A DNA stretch of 11,035 bases, from the NCBI GenBank assembly GCA_015501055.1, contig JADNYV010000997.1:1-11035 (forward strand). The letters run 5' to 3'. The translations under genes and the position numbers were made by a program. Positions 1 through 7,884 of the stretch are shown here, in pieces. Every line of letters starts with the position of its first letter. Within the stretch, counting starts at the first letter, position 1. This DNA is from Mucidula mucida (Eukaryota > Basidiomycota > Agaricomycetes > Agaricales > Physalacriaceae). The notes under the pieces were generated by a model, which searched no databases, had not been told where the DNA came from, and saw only the letters and a program-made list of their open reading frames with translations.

Positions 1-190
1 GCGTCTCAGTATGCACCATCATTGGCGTCCGCTCCTCCAATGGTAGAGCCGGAGCAAGAGCTCGAACTTACTGAAGCTATGATTCGGGATGCCAAGAAAT
101 TGCCGGTTTGCTATCAGCTCCCTTGATTACGAAGACCGGCCGCAGGCTTTAAAGGAGCTGAGAGCTGCGCTCAAGGTGTTAGGCGGTTGA
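1..190 (+). CDS. VTA1: VTA1-like protein, C-terminal end (partial, frameshifted)
   Basis: This is the 3' end of a gene that enters from the left edge. Frame 1 reads ASQYAPSLASAPPMVEPEQE and on to EAMIRDAKK. It then runs into a stop, while a second frame continues with FAISSLDYEDRPQALKELRA and ends in ALKVLGG at TGA 188-190. The helical pattern AKKFAxFAISxLxYED...A(L/I)xxLRxALxxL is the C-terminal dimerisation and Vps4-binding (VSL) helix pair of Vta1/LIP5. That protein stimulates the AAA ATPase Vps4 to recycle ESCRT-III at multivesicular bodies. Joining the two frames needs one T added in the TT at 100-101 and one in the TTT at 107-109, which restores a Phe in each place. The proline- and acid-rich stretch before it matches the linker usually found upstream of VSL. 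It converges on the arrestin gene, with 85 bp between the stop codons. The call rests on about 60 residues, so another protein with a VSL-like end is possible. Confidence 0.72.
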
Positions 191-275
191 CCTTCTACAT
201 TCTCCTTGTCTATAGTACAGGATTTATCAGATAATGCCAAGTATTCTATAAAACGTCCCCATAGTACATCTCAAT

Positions 276-3113
276 CTAAGCACCCTGCGCCTTTTGCTCC
301 AACTGTCGTATCTTGTCTTTCACAGACAAGGGAGTGACAGGCTTTGGGTCCGTCGTAACGGGTTCACGATTCTTCAATGGCGAAGGAGGCGCGGTAGATG
401 GTGCACTCGAAGTAGAGGAGCGCTTGGTTGTTGATGAGGATACGAAAGCTAAAGGATGTGGCGCAATTATCGGCTTCTTGGCAGGCGTGACGACTGAGCT
501 AGCAAACTGGCGTTCAAGCTCTGCAGCAGCCTCGGAAACAGTCTTGCCTCGCTGTCGAGTTGTTGGAGAAATCTGTGCAACTGCAGCTTCTGGCGAAGGT
601 TTGCGGGAGGATGATAACACATTCGCTGGCTGACTGATCTCTTCAGGCGTAGGTTTCACCTTGACGTGCTCGACTTCATATCCAGTTTCATCCGACGTCC
701 TACTCGACCTGGATGATCCACCGCATGTGCAATGCGAGGCAGTACTGCTTGTTGCGGATGATGCCGACGCCGTCTTTTCTATGAAATTTCTCTGCTCCAG
801 GGAATCCGGAATCTGCTCACGGGGACGGAAATACGAATCTCCGATGACAGGAGATGCACAGCGAGATCCACCTCCCAAAGCCTGCTGGGGGTCAGTGTTG
901 AGCCTCGTCAAGCGATTCTCCTCCCCGGCTGCTCGCATCTTCTCCTCCACCCTCTGACTAAAGGACGACGGTGCTTTCGGGCGTATACGCGACGAAGCTA
1001 TGCCCTCTACGGGAGGTACCCGAGGAGTATTGCCGCCGACGTCCCTTTCTTCACATCCCGCTTTGTTCAAGCTATGCGGATACGAAGCATAGAACAGGTC
1101 TGCGAAACGGCTGCCCTGTTCGCCATATCGAGCGTCGATGCGCGCAGAAGTGATAGCGTGCTGAACCACCTCATCCGTGTCTTCCGACATCGCGAGGTTT
1201 CCAAGCTGTCTGTGTTCCTTCTGCTCTACAGGCTGTTCAGAATCAGATACTCCATCGTATGCTTGGTCGATATCCAAGCTAATATCTTCGTCACTTCCTC
1301 CTGACTCCAAGTCTTCCGAGTGTTCATCCTGCTGTTCTTCATCCGATTCTTCGAGTGACTGAAGCATGGCGCCTACCATGTACGCCTCCGAGTCGCGTGT
1401 GGTATCACGTTGGGAAGGAACTCTGTCCGATAACGGGAATGGATAGGATGGAGGTGGATCGATGGACAGGAAATTGATAATTTTAATGGGAAGGGAAACA
1501 GATACATCGGATCCAAATGGTCCTGCACTGACAGAGACACGGATTTCGTATTCGACTTCGAGTAGGCGGCCTCTAGGCATCGTGAGCGCGTCCGGCTGCG
1601 TAGTTCGCTTATCAGGGCTTACGAACGATAGAAAGCTCTATCGACTTACTGGTAGGAGCAGGAAATGGCTGAACTCTTGGGTTTCGCCTGGCTGAACTCC
1701 AGTCCACCAACCCTTCGCACTAGCATGCCCTCTAGCGCCGCGTTGGCCCATCTGTAAAGTACTCTCCGCCACTTGTCTATCGGTAGTCGAAGTCTGGCAT
1801 GCATCCGGATCGCTATCTTCCTGTTGGCAGTCAACTTCGAGGTACGGACGGTGTTTGAAGAAGACGGTAGAGCGCGAGAGTGAAAGAGTGAGGCTCTTGA
1901 TCGTCTTTTTTGTGTAGTTCGTTACATGGGCTTTGACACAGCAGATTGACCTGCGACCCAATGAAGTCGATGAATCGAGGCGGATAGAGTAACTTGGCCG
2001 TTTCCTCCCATGAACAGTTCTTTGCTTGATGTATTCCGAATTGGAGATGGCGAGGGGGCGAGAACAACAGCAGGATTGAGGCGCGGCCATATTTCGCAAT
2101 CGCGATAGAAGTGGGCGATGGATCGCTTGCCTGTCTCGCGTTCCTTGACTTTGATAGAACTGAAGATTTTTTAGGATTCAGCGAGATGCAGATCAATTCA
2201 CATACAACATGGCAATGTAGCGGACCGTCAAGGCAGAGTGAGAATGTAGGACGCCTTTCGGTACGCCGAAATCGCCATCCAAAGGGAGGTCCATTGTGAA
2301 AGGGAAAACGTAGACACCTTCCTTCGCGAGATAAAATCCTTCGGTATCCGCTGGCGAGTCGTACATCACGGTATGGTCGTCTGAGACATCGGAGAGAAGG
2401 GTAGAGACTTGATAAAAGGTATGCCGGTCATCTCGTCCACTGATACACTCAAACCCGATAACTCGAATCTTGCCGCCAGATATCAACACAGCAGATTCCT
2501 TTGTCGAGCGTTTCCTAATGCGTGTTTTAACTTGTCCTCGCAGATGACCTCCTTCGACGCAAGTCTTGCTGTCCAAGATAATATCGACTTCGACGCGAGC
2601 GCGGGGCTTTGCTTGTTCAAGCGAGGTCTTGTCAGCTTGGCTAATTCTTGTCGAAGATGGCGGCACGATAGCGCCAGTCTTGAGGCGCGCATTCGAGTTT
2701 CCAAGGATGGACTTGAGCTCAGCAGCGTTGCGGACGGATGATGCGCCAACTGTTAGAAGAGTACCGTGCCGAGTGAGGGATGGTTCTTCGGAAGAAGTGG
2801 TGGGAATAAAGGAGCGGTCAAGGCCAGGTCCAGTGCAATCATCTGGCAAAATACGCTCTCCGATTTTGAAGCTGGAGCCAGATATATCCAATGCCACCAT
2901 CGCGTCGCCATTCTCTGCTGCTAGTAGACCACGCATAGATGCTGTTGACCTCTGTGACGCGAATTTGCCGTTTTGAGGGTCTCGAGATAGGTCCGTTTCA
3001 TCGGCTGTGTTGCTTTGCATCTCGAGGCATGGTACGTCCGCGTCGGTGCTAGCACGGTTTCGACGTCGAGTAAAGTCAATTCCAAGACTAGGGATAGAGA
3101 TAGGTTCGGACAT
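276..3113 (-). CDS. Alpha-arrestin (arrestin-related trafficking adaptor), three exons
   Basis: Exons are 3113-2206, 2159-1650 and 1595-276; introns 2205-2160 (GTATGT..CAG) and 1649-1596 (GTAAGT..CAG). The conceptual protein is about 912 residues. Residues 1-170 are a low-complexity, Ser-rich leader. Arrestin_N begins near 173 (VEVDIILDSKTCVEGG) and continues through EGVYVFPFTMDLPL and SHSALTVRYI. Arrestin_C runs from about 352 (LFMGGNGQVTLSASIHRL) to about 520, including FSHFLLLP-PDALTMPRGR across the second intron. A PPSY at about 521-524 is a PPxY motif, the kind that binds WW domains of Rsp5/NEDD4 ubiquitin ligases. The tail has an acidic block (EESDEEQQDEHSED) and long Ser/Thr/Pro-rich disorder, ending SVKDKIRQLEQKAQ. 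Alpha-arrestins recruit the ligase to plasma-membrane transporters for endocytosis. Exon 2 carries one frameshift at about 1943-1945 (one base missing, inside GQS-CCVKAHV). The sequence does not identify the ART subtype, so I give no symbol; PalF/Rim8 is an alternative I cannot exclude. Confidence 0.9.
1596..1649 (-). other. Arrestin intron 2 (54 nt)
   Basis: On the minus strand the donor GTAAGT follows ..FSHFLLLP and the acceptor ACGCAG precedes PDALTMPRGR. Removing it in phase 0 rebuilds the continuous Arrestin_C strand pair; reading through gives a stop three codons in. Confidence 0.92.
2160..2205 (-). other. Arrestin intron 1 (46 nt)
   Basis: The donor GTATGT follows ..VRYIAML, with a CTGAA-like branch region, and the acceptor is TTCAG. 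Splicing in phase 2 joins the exon to FSIKVKERETGKRSIAHFYR, the expected continuation of the arrestin fold. Read-through stops after a few codons. Confidence 0.9.
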
Positions 3114-3214
3114 GATATCGCCTTTGCTCAGAAATGCAGACTAAGGTGGGGGATGGGTCGAAGTCCAGAGCAAGCCATGGCACGTGGCGCAGACGATCTC
3201 TCTTCCGGTCTTCC
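3114..3214. promoter_or_regulatory. Compact divergent promoter, arrestin / POP3
   Basis: Only 101 bp separate the two divergent start codons (arrestin ATG at 3113 on minus, POP3 ATG at 3215 on plus). I see no TATA-like box, telobox or long repeat. The POP3 frame stays open upstream to an ATG at 3134, but that stretch is not conserved in character. Transcripts may overlap, or one 5' UTR may reach into the neighbour. Confidence 0.5.
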
Positions 3215-4296
3215 ATGTCGGCTAAAACTCATACTCATGGGACAAATCGCGAAAAGCCGCACAAGTCCAAAGATCAGGAAAAGAAGGTCGTCTTCAAGAG
3301 TGTCCTTGATAATCCCTTCCGGATTCGATGGCACGTAGTCTTCCCACTCTTACGCTTTCTCAACTCATGTCATTCATCCAGGCCATCGGTCCCCGTAAAC
3401 ATGCAGAATCTCATCCTTGCACAAATCATATCTCTTCTTGAAGATCTGTCCACGTATAACCGCACACGAAGCGATGAAAGCAGGAAACGAAAACGCGAGG
3501 CGCACACAGAGCAGGCCGCGCGAAAAAAGCAAAAGACAGGAAACGAGGCTAACGCGCCCAATCAAGAATCTACTGCAATGGAGATGGAAGCCGACCTCGC
3601 TCCAGCAATTGATTCTTCGAATCCATCATCATCCACAAAACATCCGCCCCCTGCGCCACGCATCCAGAAACATCTCGTCGTTGGTATTAATGCTGTAACA
3701 AAGCGTCTTGAATATCAAATACAGAAAACGCGACACACTGTCACTGTCTCTACTTCGTCTCTCTCTACTCCTTCGACCGATCTACCCCTTCCATCAATCA
3801 AATACTTGTTTGTATGCAGGGCAGACGTGGATCCACCAATACTCATCGACCATCTGCCCCATCTTGTCGCATCTTATAACTCTGCCAAACCCTCTGATCC
3901 CATCAAGCTCGTACCTCTACCTAAAGGCGCAGAATTCACGTTGGCAGAGTGTTTGAATGTTCGAAGGGTAGCCGCGTTTGCCTTGGATGTAAGTCTTTCT
4001 TCCAGCAAGCAAACTGTCAACGGATATTGAAGGTGCAGTAGAGCGACATTCATGATTTATCGACGTTGGCTCCCCTTCTTGAATCGGTACCGTCATTGGC
4101 AGCGTCCTGGCTCGCACCTGTACCGCTTTCAGCACCCGTCATGCCAACTCACATAAAGCAGGTGCGCACCACCGCTCCTACGAACATGAAGGCAGCCAAG
4201 GAAGACAGAAATGCTGGTCGCGCTAATGCGAAAAAGAAACGGAAAGAGAAGAAGAAAGGACCAGTGCCAGCGGAGGAAGAGGCTATGGTAGTTTAG
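3215..4296 (+). CDS. POP3: POP3-like RNase P/MRP protein subunit, three exons
   Basis: Exons are 3215-3330, 3382-3988 and 4042-4296, giving about 325 residues. The N-terminus reads KKVVFKSVLDNPFRIRW, then P-S-V-P-V-N. This matches the VLDNPF...WP signature near the start of fungal Pop3, the homologue of human Rpp38. A bipartite basic nuclear signal lies at about 74-90 (KRKR...RKKQK). It is followed by a low-complexity acidic linker, then an L7Ae-like alpha/beta domain: HLVVGINAVTKRLEYQI, IKYLFVCRADVDPPILIDHL, KLVPLPKGAEFTLAECLNVR. The C-terminal part contains PTHIKQVRTTAP (about 276-287) and a Lys-rich tail (KKKRKEKKKG). Pop3 binds the RNA of RNase P and RNase MRP, for tRNA 5' processing and pre-rRNA cleavage in nucleus and nucleolus. 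ATG 3215 is preferred because the conserved region begins soon after it; 3134 is an in-frame alternative. It lies 107 bp upstream of TTI1 on the same strand. Both splice junctions are unusual and have their own entries. Confidence 0.8.
3331..3381 (+). other. POP3 intron 1, probable GC-AG intron (51 nt)
   Basis: Splicing from GCACGT (3331) to CATCCAG (3381) gives CGA-TG|G-CCA-TCG, i.e. R-W-P-S, matching the W-P of the VLDNPF...WP signature. A CTCAAC branch site lies at 3359-3364, and the length matches other introns here. The nearby GTAGTC (3335) is a canonical donor but would shift the frame. Because 51 is divisible by three and has no in-frame stop, retention would insert 17 residues without breaking the protein. 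Confidence 0.62.
3989..4041 (+). other. POP3 intron 2 with CAGTAG tandem acceptor (53 nt)
   Basis: The donor GTAAGT (3989) follows ..RRVAAFALD in phase 0. The 3' end is CAGTAG. Using the second AG (4041) gives ALD-SDIHDLSTLAPLLES and an open exon 3. Using the first AG (4038) leaves TAG as the first codon of exon 3, a stop. Confidence 0.72.
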
Positions 4297-4374
4297 TGAT
4301 AGCTTTAAGCTTGTCTAGTAAATCGGTGGTGGTATTTGGGTGTTACTAATTGTGCTTTACGAGTTGTTCGCGTA

Positions 4375-4388
4375 AGGTTAGGGTTTCC
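4375..4388 (+). promoter_or_regulatory. Telobox-type element upstream of TTI1
   Basis: AGGTTAGGGTTTCC contains TTAGGGTTT, the word bound by telobox factors such as yeast Tbf1. It ends 15 bp before the TTI1 ATG at 4404, on the sense strand, in the 107-bp POP3-TTI1 gap. The same 14 nt occur inverted at 9546-9559. Binding here is inference; it may lie within the 5' UTR. Confidence 0.45.
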
Positions 4389-4403
4389 CTCCTCTTGACC
4401 ATC

Positions 4404-7400
4404 ATGTCATTGTCAGAGCCAGAGTCATCCAAACCCATCTTCCAGCGGGTAATATCGGTCATTTATACGCAGCTAAGTGATCTGATGATTGATTAGCTGA
4501 AAGCCGTCTGTGTGCCCCTGCTGGGCTCTGCCTCTCTAAGCCCCGCTTCAATCCCCAAGACGTCCCAGCTTTTATCAGAGCTTATAGCCATTCTTCGCGA
4601 CCTTCACGCGTCTGAAATCGTTCTTTCGGAATCCATGATATCTTATACCTTTTTCCCCATATCATCTATCCTCAAGCGCAATGCTTCCGCCGATATTCCT
4701 AATCAAATACTCGAAAAGATCCTGTTGTCTTTGGAGCTGCTGGCGGAGGATTGGTGGTGGACGTGCGACACGACGATATGGCAGCAGATCTTTATGCTGT
4801 CCGGCGCCATTTTGGGAGGGATGGAGATGCCGCAAAAGGAACGCGACGACGAGACCAAGGAAGCCGCCGCGCGGTGCCTTTTGGCGCTCTTGCGAATACG
4901 CGATGGAAACGATGAGCGAATACATGCCTACTTTGCGGAACCTCGCTTCACTCTGTTTCAGGGATTCGCGCGTTCGCCAAAGTTCGTTCCTATCCTTGGC
5001 CAGACCTTGAACTCCCTTCTGACGGTCACTGATTCGCATTCCCTTTCTCTACAGATCACCAGTCTTAAAGTCGTTCACGTCCTTCTTTCCTCGTATTTCC
5101 CCGATGCGCTGCTTCCATCTGTACTTCCTGGCGTCGTGAGCACCACATCCAAGTTGGCGCTGAATTCCAATCGTAAAGGTTGGGCTAATGGTGACCTTGT
5201 CTCAAACGCGCTGCTGGTTTTGTCGGAGATCGTCATCAAATCTATTGGCGACGATGTTTGCACGCGTGACGGTGCCATAAGACCCGTCCAGGATCTAGAG
5301 GATATAATCAATTTGGTCAACGAGCCTTCCCCGCCGGCGGCATCACATAGTGTTCCCTATGGCACGACACGAACGTCTTCGTGGCTTACTGGGACTTCTT
5401 CGCAGCTTCACATTGCCCTTAACGCCCTCACACCTCTTGTCAAACATCCATCCCCAGTCGCACTGGTGGCGCTTGGCAAAATGTCATCAGCTGTACTTCT
5501 TGCGACCCCCACCACTCTTCCGCAATCGCAGACACTTCTTTTATCATTCCTTCTTTCCCTCTCCATCAATGAGTTCCCTTCCGTCTCCAACGAAGCGCAT
5601 ACGACACTTCTTGGGTTGTTATCAGCCAAGTCAAAGGCCCGCCACGTTTTTGTGCAGACACTCATGCTCCATACGCGTGACAACTTGCTCGCTCTCCCTC
5701 GACTGCTACCTCTGGTTGCGGACGCAAAGGTGGAGCACATCGCTGGGCTCGTGGAAGCCGTGTGTCGTCTCGCCACTTTTGATCGGGACGATTCACTTCA
5801 GCTCAATGCCATCTCCTCTGAACTCGCGAGGCTGCTCGGCCCCACAGGTGGCGTCGAAAAGTGGGGCTGGAGTTTACTGTCGGTTCTGGAGTTCGTGAAC
5901 CCGGCAATTGTCGTCACATCGACTTCCAGTGCTGCGTTGATGCTTGAACATGGTACGGCTCAAGAATGGCCTGTGTTCCCGGATGTTATGTTCAAAAATG
6001 TGGCGCAGCGGAGCACGTATATGGCTTTGGTGAAAATGTTTCACGCTTTAGGTCGTGCTGCCGGCGATGGCTGTCTCTTCTCAGTGGAATGGTTTGTCAG
6101 TGTTGGACATAACAGCTCTGGGCCGAGATCTGTCGCTGCGCTGTGGTGTGCGTGTAGACTGTTGGAGGGATGTGCGCGGCTGAGTCTACTGTCTAGTATG
6201 ACCTTGGAAGCCCTGGACTACCCGAAGAGTAGGCGGCTGTCGAAGCTTGCACGAGCGCTGGCTAAGAGTACGGGTCATCTGTGGGATCAGTCCGATGTCG
6301 AGATGCTTGATAAAGCACCTCCAGAGGATGTCCATGGGGAGAACACACTCGAGGTCCAACACGTACAAGGTGTTGAGCAGGTAAAGGAAACCTTGAATAT
6401 CCTACAGCGTGCTTCTACTGCAAAAACGACTCGTGCGGAACTACAGCCGATGCTTCACAAATCATTACTTCTGCAACTCATCGCTATTTGCAGTGGGATC
6501 TTACAAGCCCGCTTCAGCTCCCTCTTCATTGACACTTTGTATCCGGTCCTTCATTCTTTAGTGTCACCTGTTTCGCACCTCTCGAGCACCGCCCTAGCCT
6601 CGTTGAACTTTATAACTCTATCAACATCACACGCGTCTGCAGGCAACTTATTGCTGTCCAATTTTGACTATGTTCTCAACGCTGTCTCCCGTCGCTTAAC
6701 AAGACGCTGGCTGGATGTTGACGCTACAAAAGTCCTTGTGGTTATGGTTCGCCTTGTAGGAATCGGTATTGTTGAGAAGGCTGGAGATGTGGTCGAAGAG
6801 TGTTTCGATCGCTTGGACGATTATCATGGGTATCATATTCTTGTCGAGGGACTGATAGAGGTTTTGGTGGAGGTTACAAAGGTCGTCAAGCAGGACGGAG
6901 ACAGCGTGCCGCCAGAGGTTTCAATTCGTTCTCGGGATCGCCCTGCTCAGGATTTCGAGGGCTTCTTTGAATGGTTCGCACACAGACACGACCAGCCTGC
7001 TGAAGAGGAGGAAGACTACGGACCAGCGCCTCATAAAGCCTGGGGAGACAGTGAGAAGGAACCTCAGGATGATAACGAAACGCAAGATATACCTAGCGCT
7101 GCAACAGACGAGGAACCCCCTCCAACTGCCACACAAGCCTTGACGAAACAAATAGTCTCCAGGTCCCTTTACTTCCTCACTCACCCATCACCAATCATCC
7201 GAGCGCGAATCTTAGCGCTTCTTTCTTCCTCCGTTGGAGTTTTACCTGGGAACGCCATCCTCCCTTCCATCCACTCAGTCTGGCCGATCATTCTGAATCG
7301 TCTCTCCGATCCCGAACCATTCGTCGTCAGTGCCGCAGCATCGCTCGTCGAAGCGCTCTCCCGCAACGTTGGCACCTTTATGTTCAGACGCATATGGGAC

Positions 7401-7745
7401 GACGTGTGGCCGCGCTTCAAAGTGATGCTTGGAAAGCTTGATGCCAGTGATTCGCACAATGCGCTAGCGCGACGGGGACCCGGCGCCATTGGTACGGAGT
7501 CTGCATATACACATTCACATCGGCTGTACAGGTCACTTATCGTGACCATGACCGCTGCCACGAAGGGAGTGGATCCAAAAGACACGTCCGTGTGGGAAGT
7601 GATTGTGGCGTTTCGGCGATTCTGCATTCGAAAGCTCACGAAGAGTTGCAGCAGTGCGCGAGGGACCTCTATGTAGCTGTTGGGGGAAAATAACCCAGAT
7701 GCGGTGTGGCTTGGACTTTATGCAACCTGTCAGGATTGTCGATAA
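4404..7745 (+). CDS. TTI1: TTI1, TELO2-interacting protein 1 (HEAT-repeat cochaperone subunit)
   Basis: Exon 1 is 4404-4448 (MSLSEPESSKPIFQR). A 48-nt intron follows (4449-4496, GTAATA..TAG), then exon 2. The conceptual protein is about 1,097 residues, the usual length for Tti1 (human about 1,090). The N-terminal FQRLKAVCVPLLG at about 13-25 is typical of the family. The rest is an alpha-helical solenoid of HEAT-like repeats, e.g. SLYFLTHPSPIIRARILALL near 905 and WPIILNRLSDPEPFVVSAAA near 944. An acidic loop (EEEEDYG) lies near 852. Tti1 joins Tel2 and Tti2 (TTT complex) and, with R2TP/Hsp90, folds PIKK kinases such as ATM/Tel1, ATR/Mec1 and TOR. The long frame stops at TAG 7674-7676, but the family C-terminus continues in another frame (AHEELQQCARDLYVAVGG) and then back in the first (NNPDAVWLGLYATCQDCR, TAA 7743-7745). 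One base is missing in AAA 7631-7633 and one is extra in AAAA 7687-7690. Confidence 0.88.
4449..4496 (+). other. TTI1 intron 1 (48 nt)
   Basis: GTAATA at 4449 to GATTAG at 4496, with a CTGAT branch-like site. Phase 0 splicing joins ..KPIFQR to LKAVCVPLLG, restoring the conserved Tti1 N-terminus and supplying an ATG that exon 2 lacks. Confidence 0.85.
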
Positions 7746-7884
7746 AGACACGATCTTTGAGGCAGCCCAAGTGGGATATCAAGGACAACGCAGATCGAAT
7801 TTGTAAAGTATTAGAGATATAGCAATTAAAATGTATCAGTATGATAGTGTGATCTAAGTCTGGAGGTAAATGCAAGAAGGTGGT
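7746..7884. other. Convergent 3' intergenic region, TTI1 / dCMP deaminase
   Basis: These 139 bp lie between the conceptual TTI1 stop and the dCMP deaminase stop and hold both 3' UTRs. They are AT-rich around 7800-7855 (AATTAAAATG near 7824), plausible for 3'-end formation. I see no gene. Confidence 0.4.

Noticed and set aside
313..2976. Plus-strand open frames across the arrestin gene (313-633, 661-957, 2566-2976 and others)
   Set aside because: They are complementary to the well-supported minus-strand arrestin exons and have low-complexity translations without recognisable motifs.
3134..3214. N-terminal extension of POP3 from ATG 3134
   Set aside because: The frame is open, but the added 27 residues show no family character and would fill most of the 101-bp gap to the arrestin start; ATG 3215 is preferred, not proven.
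4363..4377. Short inverted repeat around TTACG...CGTAA in the POP3-TTI1 gap
   Set aside because: Arms are only five bases and are expected by chance; no terminator-like run follows.
4376..4384. Telomere repeat remnant upstream of TTI1
   Set aside because: Only one and a half units of TTAGGG are present, not an array, so an interstitial telomere is not supported; a telobox promoter element is more plausible.
4662..7639. Several open frames antisense to TTI1 (for example 4662-5039 and 7181-7639, minus strand)
   Set aside because: They are shadows of the long TTI1 coding frame; no domain, no splice logic and no start context. TTI1 has clear family motifs.
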